Part shown: positions 61,001 through 64,000 of the stretch, piece after piece
How positions within the stretch are numbered: the stretch's first letter is position 1
How the letters are laid out: each line of letters starts with the position of its first letter
NCBI GenBank assembly: GCA_016929335.1
Contig: JAFGIY010000065.1
Span: forward strand, 62,001 to 126,000
Reading direction: 5' to 3'
Length of the DNA: 64,000 nt
Source: Acidobacteriota bacterium
Lineage (GTDB): Bacteria > Acidobacteriota > UBA6911
The notes under the pieces: generated by a model
Databases searched by the model: none
What the model saw: the letters and a program-made list of their open reading frames with translations, nothing else
Told to the model about the DNA's origin: nothing
Position numbers and translations under genes: made by a program

Positions 61001-62007
61001 CCCTTTACGAGGTGTGCATCGCCGTCTTTGGCATCTTGCTTCAGGATCTCATCGGCGATTTGCTCGGCTTTGTCGACCGCCCGCTGGTTGAGATAGAGAT
61101 TAGCCAATCGTTTTTTAACCAGGAGGAGATTCGGATGAGTCGCGAGCAATTCCTGACAGGTCTGAATTGCTTTTTCAATGCCTCCAGTCCCGGAATAGAA
61201 ATCGGAAAGAATGATGCCGAATCGCGTTTCCTGCGGATTTTTCTTCTTCAGATTCACATAAATCATCTCAGCGTCCGGAACCCGGTTGTTCAGCACGCAA
61301 TAGTATGCGTAGGAGAGGTTCGCATCGCGTGATTCGGGATCGATTTCAAGCGCAGCGCGGTATTGCTGATCGGCATCTTCCAGGCGTTTTGAAAGCAAAT
61401 AGAAATTGGCAAGGGCAAGCCGGGCTTCAACCGATCGCTGGTTCTGCTCCACTGCTTTTTTGAAAACCTCCTCAGCCTTTTGCGGGTTCAGTTTGCCCTC
61501 CTGGGTAGCGGCCAGAGGGTAATATGCGGGCAGAAGACGAGGCTCAAACTCAATTCCGCGCTTCAATGCGCCAATCGAATCATTGATGTCTATCTTCCCG
61601 GCAAGGCTGTTTCCAAGCAGTATCTGCGCCCGGATATTGCTCGTATCTCTGTTCAGGAGCAAGTTGGCTTTCTTGCCGGCATCTTCGAACTTGCGCTGGA
61701 GCAAAAGATAATTGCCTGCATCAAACTGTGCCTCGAGGTTATTGGGATCCAGTGTGGCGGCTTGCAGAATGGATTGCCCCCCCTCCTCGATTCCCCCCAT
61801 GGCAAGATAAGCAATGCCGAGTTCATAATGCGCCGCTGCAAATCTGGGATTGGCTTTCAGCGCATTTCTGAATTCGATCGCGGCTTCGTTATATTTTTTC
61901 TCGACCAGGAATTCTTTACCCCGCTGCAGATATTTCTCCGGGCTCCGCGAGCATCCGATCGTTGCGAGAATCCCAAGCACAAGTGCCAGGCAAATTGTTC
62001 TTTTCAT
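58015..62007 (-). CDS. prsT: PEP-CTERM system TPR lipoprotein PrsT, very long form
   Basis: 1330 residues. Lipoprotein signal MKRTICLALVLGILATIGC with lipobox cysteine at 19, then tetratricopeptide repeats almost end to end (for example KYNEAAIEFRNALKANP, and near the C-terminus AIARYHLGMAYLKNGDNALAKASL). PrsT accompanies exosortase/EpsI/PrsR loci and is thought to scaffold envelope or EPS assembly. Its length appears well above the usual PrsT size. It lies 152 bp after epsI on the same strand, probably with its own promoter. Confidence 0.9.
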   Translation of the reverse strand: MKRTICLALVLGILATIGCSRSPEKYLQRGKEFLVEKKYNEAAIEFRNALKANPRFAAAHYELGIAYLAMGGIEEGGQSILQAATLDPNNLEAQFDAGNYLLLQRKFEDAGKKANLLLNRDTSNIRAQILLGNSLAGKIDINDSIGALKRGIEFEPRLLPAYYPLAATQEGKLNPQKAEEVFKKAVEQNQRSVEARLALANFYLLSKRLEDADQQYRAALEIDPESRDANLSYAYYCVLNNRVPDAEMIYVNLKKKNPQETRFGIILSDFYSGTGGIEKAIQTCQELLATHPNLLLVKKRLANLYLNQRAVDKAEQIADEILKQDAKDGDAHLVKGKILLSQRKLAEAVATLEKSVKSRPRSAEAHYFLGIAYLQSRSSAKAEKEFATAVRINPTLVQAYIALGEVKLDTGDPDSAIGYAREALNLNPNNAEARLILGSAYASQRNYALAAPEIEAFVAGNPGNPSGHYRLGLLYLQQGKADRAEAQFEAALKSDPQSAESLLALANVHTTANNPGKAVARVNQAISAHPDNPVLHQVLGQVYLMQRNPAKAEESYRNAAAINNQNLAPRLALAEFFSTTGQPDKSIEVLQAILKDVPGNPDAAISLGNLYLAQRSFDKANAVVGDLLKLYPDLPQGLMLKGRVLLAQNNSGEATSMLQKAVNIEPDSPAARYYLGIAQLQAKNLQRAEAEWNEAIRNSGRFTPPYIALARLKLDSGKPDEAIKHAQQALKINPKLEDAQLLLGSAYGAKKDYSNAVMQLEQLVKNDPDNLTGILRLGQAYIAQKKAAQAAAQFDKIIAKDSRNVEAWAGITAALLEQKQPEKAIQRLNQQLASGPAVPKLHELLGMLYLSQKDLAKAEESFVKAAELDPKNVNQQIVLADFYAGIGKPDKGIQRYQSLIAGNPGNLTLKKRLAGLYLRQKVYDKGLILADEIIQGNDPQGRIIKGEFLLAQDKRAEAIKELQAAVNANRDSVEARYLLGRAYLLDKKVQQSEAEWNEILKINDRYLPVYFSLAQLKLTSGDPDAAIRYAQQGLRIDPTRNDLQLILGNARISKRDFSGAVSEFEAVLKRQPENQQAKYRLGVAQANLYMSQNKPDKAIQVINQQIKQFPNQNEPYETLGRIYFIQNNYAKAEELFRKALSIDKNSFTAYSLLGQLFIAQNSQDKAIQEFSNALKVNPNSIQAHITLAILYESISDREKAKAHYREALKINPKSPIAANNLAWILAESGGDLNEALKLAQTASEQLRDAPQVLDTLGWIYYKKGSYRAAIDSLSDCVNKDPKNAIARYHLGMAYLKNGDNALAKASLSEALKLNPSFPGADQAKQALSGL

Positions 62008-62061
62008 AGGACAGCCTTTTTGAAATGTGAAAATAATCCTTCAGTTTCGTGTTTTTTCTAC

Positions 62062-62094
62062 CCGGGCCGATGTCAGCCCGTCTGTGAGGCCCGG
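62062..62094 (-). promoter_or_regulatory. GC-rich hairpin in the prsT leader
   Basis: CCGGGCC (62062-62068) pairs with GGCCCGG (62088-62094), about 55-85 nt upstream of the prsT ATG. No T-run on the coding strand, so a leader structure or an epsI mRNA end is possible. Confidence 0.35.
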
Positions 62095-62159
62095 TGATAT
62101 ACTCATGCTGATTTGAATAGATCTCCTCCGGCCGCGCCGGGCAATCTGCGGCAGGCTTT

Positions 62160-62804
62160 TTATGACGGTAAAAAGCGTTCTAATAAGGGAAACAGGGCCT
62201 TTGCAAAATCTATTGCATACTCTTCGGCAAGCGCTTCGGATCCGGCATTCATGCTTTCCGCCGAACAGATGATCCGGACGAGAGCGGCATCCGTGCGGTT
62301 TTTGCGCATCGCATCGATCACCGTGTAAATTTTCCCCCAATATTCACTGGCAACAATCCGTCCGTGGCTCTGGTACCAATATAACACCACCTGTTTATCA
62401 AGACCTTTCACAATGACAATCCGGTTGACCTTGATAGAGGTGCTGTCATTGATGGAGATGGTTATATGGTTGCGCTTTGTAGGATTCCATCCGGCACCCG
62501 GCATGCAGTTCAACGGCGAATGAATTGTGTCTCCTTCCCGCTGGCTTTGATAAAAGCCGACATATAAATGAGCGTAAAACAAATCGGGGCTGGCGTAATA
62601 CCTGCTGACATAATCATCAACCCCCAGAACGTCCATTACTTTTGAGTCAATAACCGCTGATTGCTGCGCTGTCCAATTCCCAATCCTCAGCGGCATTTCC
62701 GATAGGGGTTCCCGTATCGGAGTGATTTCCGGTCTCGAGGCCCGCGCGACCCATGCAGCAGTCGCCAGCAGCACAAGGCATAAGAGAATTATGCGAATTT
62801 TCAT
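62160..62804 (-). CDS. epsI: EpsI-family exosortase-associated protein
   Basis: 214 residues. One N-terminal membrane segment (IRIILLCLVLLATAAWVA), then the EpsI domain: LRIGNWTAQQ, YYASPDLFYAHLYVGFYQSQREG, C100 in IHSPLNCMPGAGW, VLYWYQSHGR and EYWGKIYTVIDA. The ATG overlaps the exosortase stop as ATGA, showing translational coupling. In many bacteria this domain is fused to exosortase; here it is a separate chain. The upstream frame to 62855 lies inside the exosortase gene. Confidence 0.92.
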   Translation of the reverse strand: MKIRIILLCLVLLATAAWVARASRPEITPIREPLSEMPLRIGNWTAQQSAVIDSKVMDVLGVDDYVSRYYASPDLFYAHLYVGFYQSQREGDTIHSPLNCMPGAGWNPTKRNHITISINDSTSIKVNRIVIVKGLDKQVVLYWYQSHGRIVASEYWGKIYTVIDAMRKNRTDAALVRIICSAESMNAGSEALAEEYAIDFAKALFPLLERFLPS

Positions 62805-63661
62805 ATTTCCTCTTGAGATGCATCGTCTTCTCGCCGCTTTTTCGGCACGATCCATGCAATTATGCGGTACAGAATGAACATCATGATGAAGGCTGCGATA
62901 AAGATAATCCAGCCGGAAAAACTATGAAAAAATCCTTGAGCAGCTTCCGGGCCGTAGTAATGAGCAGCCAATCCGGTCCCTGCGACCCTGATCCCGTTGG
63001 CTGCTATCGCGATAGGAATGGTTCCCAGAACCAGGATTATGCGCACCCAGATACGGGAATCGGCAAAATAGCCGTACACAATTCCCAACGTCAGCAACGA
63101 GATGAGCGAACGAATGCCGCTGCAGGCCTCGGCAACCTCCAGGCTGGTATTGGCCAGATTTATCACATTTCCTTCACGCAGAACCGGAACCTGAAACGCC
63201 AGCAAGGCCAGTTCTCCAAAACGGGAAGCCAGAAGCTGGAGAGGAAAGGCTATCTGATTGAAGATGATGGCAGGTATGGGGATCATCAATAGCAGGAATG
63301 CGACAGGAAGCAAAAGGATTTTTAGGTGATTCCAGCCGTATAGAAACAAGAGGGATCCCGCTATCGTTCCAAGAATCGAAACGCGGGTCAGAAACAGCTC
63401 GGATCCCAGGATGCCGGCCATCAATAATGCCATGCTGCCCAGAACGATCGCGATGCCCCACGAATTGGGCTTTCGGGGAGCATCCTTCAGCTGTTTTCGG
63501 CGCTCCCATACAAAATAGAGAGCAATGGGTATGATCAAAAAACCATGAGAATAATTATCGTCGACATACCAATCCTTCACCAGCTTTGCGATTACGTGCT
63601 GGTATAAAAATGCAAAACTACCTGCAAGCAATATGAGTAATGCCGCAATCGATTTTTTCAT
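62801..63661 (-). CDS. Exosortase (XrtA-like, without fused EpsI)
   Basis: 286 residues, about eight helices. Transpeptidase-like sorting enzyme for PEP-CTERM proteins. Catalytic candidates: C180 in EVAEACSGIRSLISLL, R225 in ANGIRVAGTG and H246 in GFFHSFSGW. The early DWYVDDNYSHGFLIIPIALYFVW split matches the family start. Paired with epsI by a 4-base overlap and preceded by the prsR gene 28 nt away on the same strand. Confidence 0.93.
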   Translation of the reverse strand: MKKSIAALLILLAGSFAFLYQHVIAKLVKDWYVDDNYSHGFLIIPIALYFVWERRKQLKDAPRKPNSWGIAIVLGSMALLMAGILGSELFLTRVSILGTIAGSLLFLYGWNHLKILLLPVAFLLLMIPIPAIIFNQIAFPLQLLASRFGELALLAFQVPVLREGNVINLANTSLEVAEACSGIRSLISLLTLGIVYGYFADSRIWVRIILVLGTIPIAIAANGIRVAGTGLAAHYYGPEAAQGFFHSFSGWIIFIAAFIMMFILYRIIAWIVPKKRREDDASQEEI

Positions 63662-63689
63662 ATCTTTTGTGATATATGGCTGCGTTATT

Positions 63690-64000
63690 TTAAAGCCCGT
63701 ACCTCGACATCAGATCATAGAGAGTTGGCCTGCTGATTCCCAGCGCCTTTGCCGTCTTCGATATATTCCCATTGTTTTCGCGCAACGTACTTGCCAGTAT
63801 TTCGCGCTCCAGAGTTTCCTTTGCTTCCTTCAAAGTTGAACTGGCGTTGGGAATGCTCCCGTTTGGCGTCTCCAATTCAAGCTCGGCGGGGTTGATGGTA
63901 AGGCCATCCGCCAGCACAATAGCGCGCTTGACCCTATTCTGCAATTCACGAACATTTCCCGGCCAGCCATGTCTTCGGATGGCTTCGATCGCCGCTTTTG
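63690..64000 (-). CDS. prsR: PrsR-type sigma-54 response regulator, C-terminal part (cut by window edge)
   Basis: The frame is open to the window end. Visible: AAA+ C-terminal region with RRHGWPGNVRELQNRVKRAIVLADG, a linker, and a Fis-type helix-turn-helix NGNISKTAKALGISRPTLYDLMSRYGL in two adjoining parts. This is the end of an NtrC-class activator; PrsR is the member that controls PEP-CTERM genes with RpoN. The receiver and most of the ATPase domain lie outside. The sigma-54-type element at 48199 is a likely target. Confidence 0.88.
   Translation of the reverse strand, partial: KAAIEAIRRHGWPGNVRELQNRVKRAIVLADGLTINPAELELETPNGSIPNASSTLKEAKETLEREILASTLRENNGNISKTAKALGISRPTLYDLMSRYGL

Noticed and set aside
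1-64000. CRISPR array, tRNA, rRNA or complete insertion sequence
   Set aside because: No regularly spaced repeats, cloverleaf with conserved T-loop, rRNA core sequence or transposase was found by reading.

Overview
The window reads as a moderate-G+C chromosome segment of a Gram-negative bacterium able to live without oxygen. It carries ring-opening genes of the anaerobic benzoyl-CoA pathway, a cytoplasm-facing membrane molybdoenzyme, and a PEP-CTERM/exosortase protein-sorting and exopolysaccharide locus controlled by a sigma-54 regulator. This mix fits Acidobacteriota or Desulfobacterota-type lineages; the sequence alone does not decide between them. No rRNA, tRNA, CRISPR array or intact insertion sequence was seen.

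Layout. (1) 1-6.6 kb: a spore-photoproduct-lyase-like radical SAM protein cut by the window edge, a receiver/HD-GYP response regulator, a YHS-tagged copper P-type ATPase and DNA polymerase IV. (2) 6.6-13.7 kb: a secreted or periplasmic M24 aminopeptidase, then a compact histidine run hisD-C-B-H-A-F-I (hisG and hisE are not here). A perfect 26-bp inverted repeat lies inside the run and a 174-bp nested palindrome after it. (3) 13.9-20.5 kb: a SnoaL-like secreted protein, glgC, nfo, an amino-acid permease and a PcrA/UvrD helicase.

(4) 20.9-36.1 kb: a catabolic block. It holds bamA, 6-hydroxycyclohexenecarbonyl-CoA dehydrogenase and cyclohexadienecarbonyl-CoA hydratase. Next come an SDR dehydrogenase, an SCP2-type thiolase with its DUF35 partner, and a class III CoA-transferase, an arrangement like the bbs genes of toluene degraders. 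A three-gene Mo-bisPGD / FeS / NrfD complex resembling phenylacetyl-CoA:acceptor oxidoreductase (PadBCD) follows, then an ADP-forming acyl-CoA synthetase. The proposed flow is: dienoyl-CoA, hydration, oxidation, ring hydrolysis to 3-hydroxypimeloyl-CoA, oxidation and thiolysis. The Mo complex would pass electrons to the quinone pool and the synthetase would recover ATP. Benzoyl-CoA reductase is not in the window. (5) 36.2-39.1 kb: a Tat-exported cupin, panB and a class I/II aminotransferase.

(6) 39.1-46.2 kb, minus strand: an envelope operon of TIGR03790/TPR protein, HlyD-type adaptor, MacB-type permease without ATPase, polyprenol-phosphate sugar synthase and LtaS-like sulfatase. (7) 46.3-64 kb: the PEP-CTERM region. 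It has an ExeA/XrtA-associated ATPase, two PEP-CTERM proteins, two nucleotide-sugar dehydrogenases (one of the animal UGDH type), a PEP-CTERM CAAX-type protease, a double VanZ protein, a secreted metzincin protease with a decayed paralogue beside it, a 1330-residue PrsT TPR lipoprotein, EpsI, exosortase, and the C-terminus of PrsR. A sigma-54-type -24/-12 element in front of the first PEP-CTERM gene ties the two ends of this region together.
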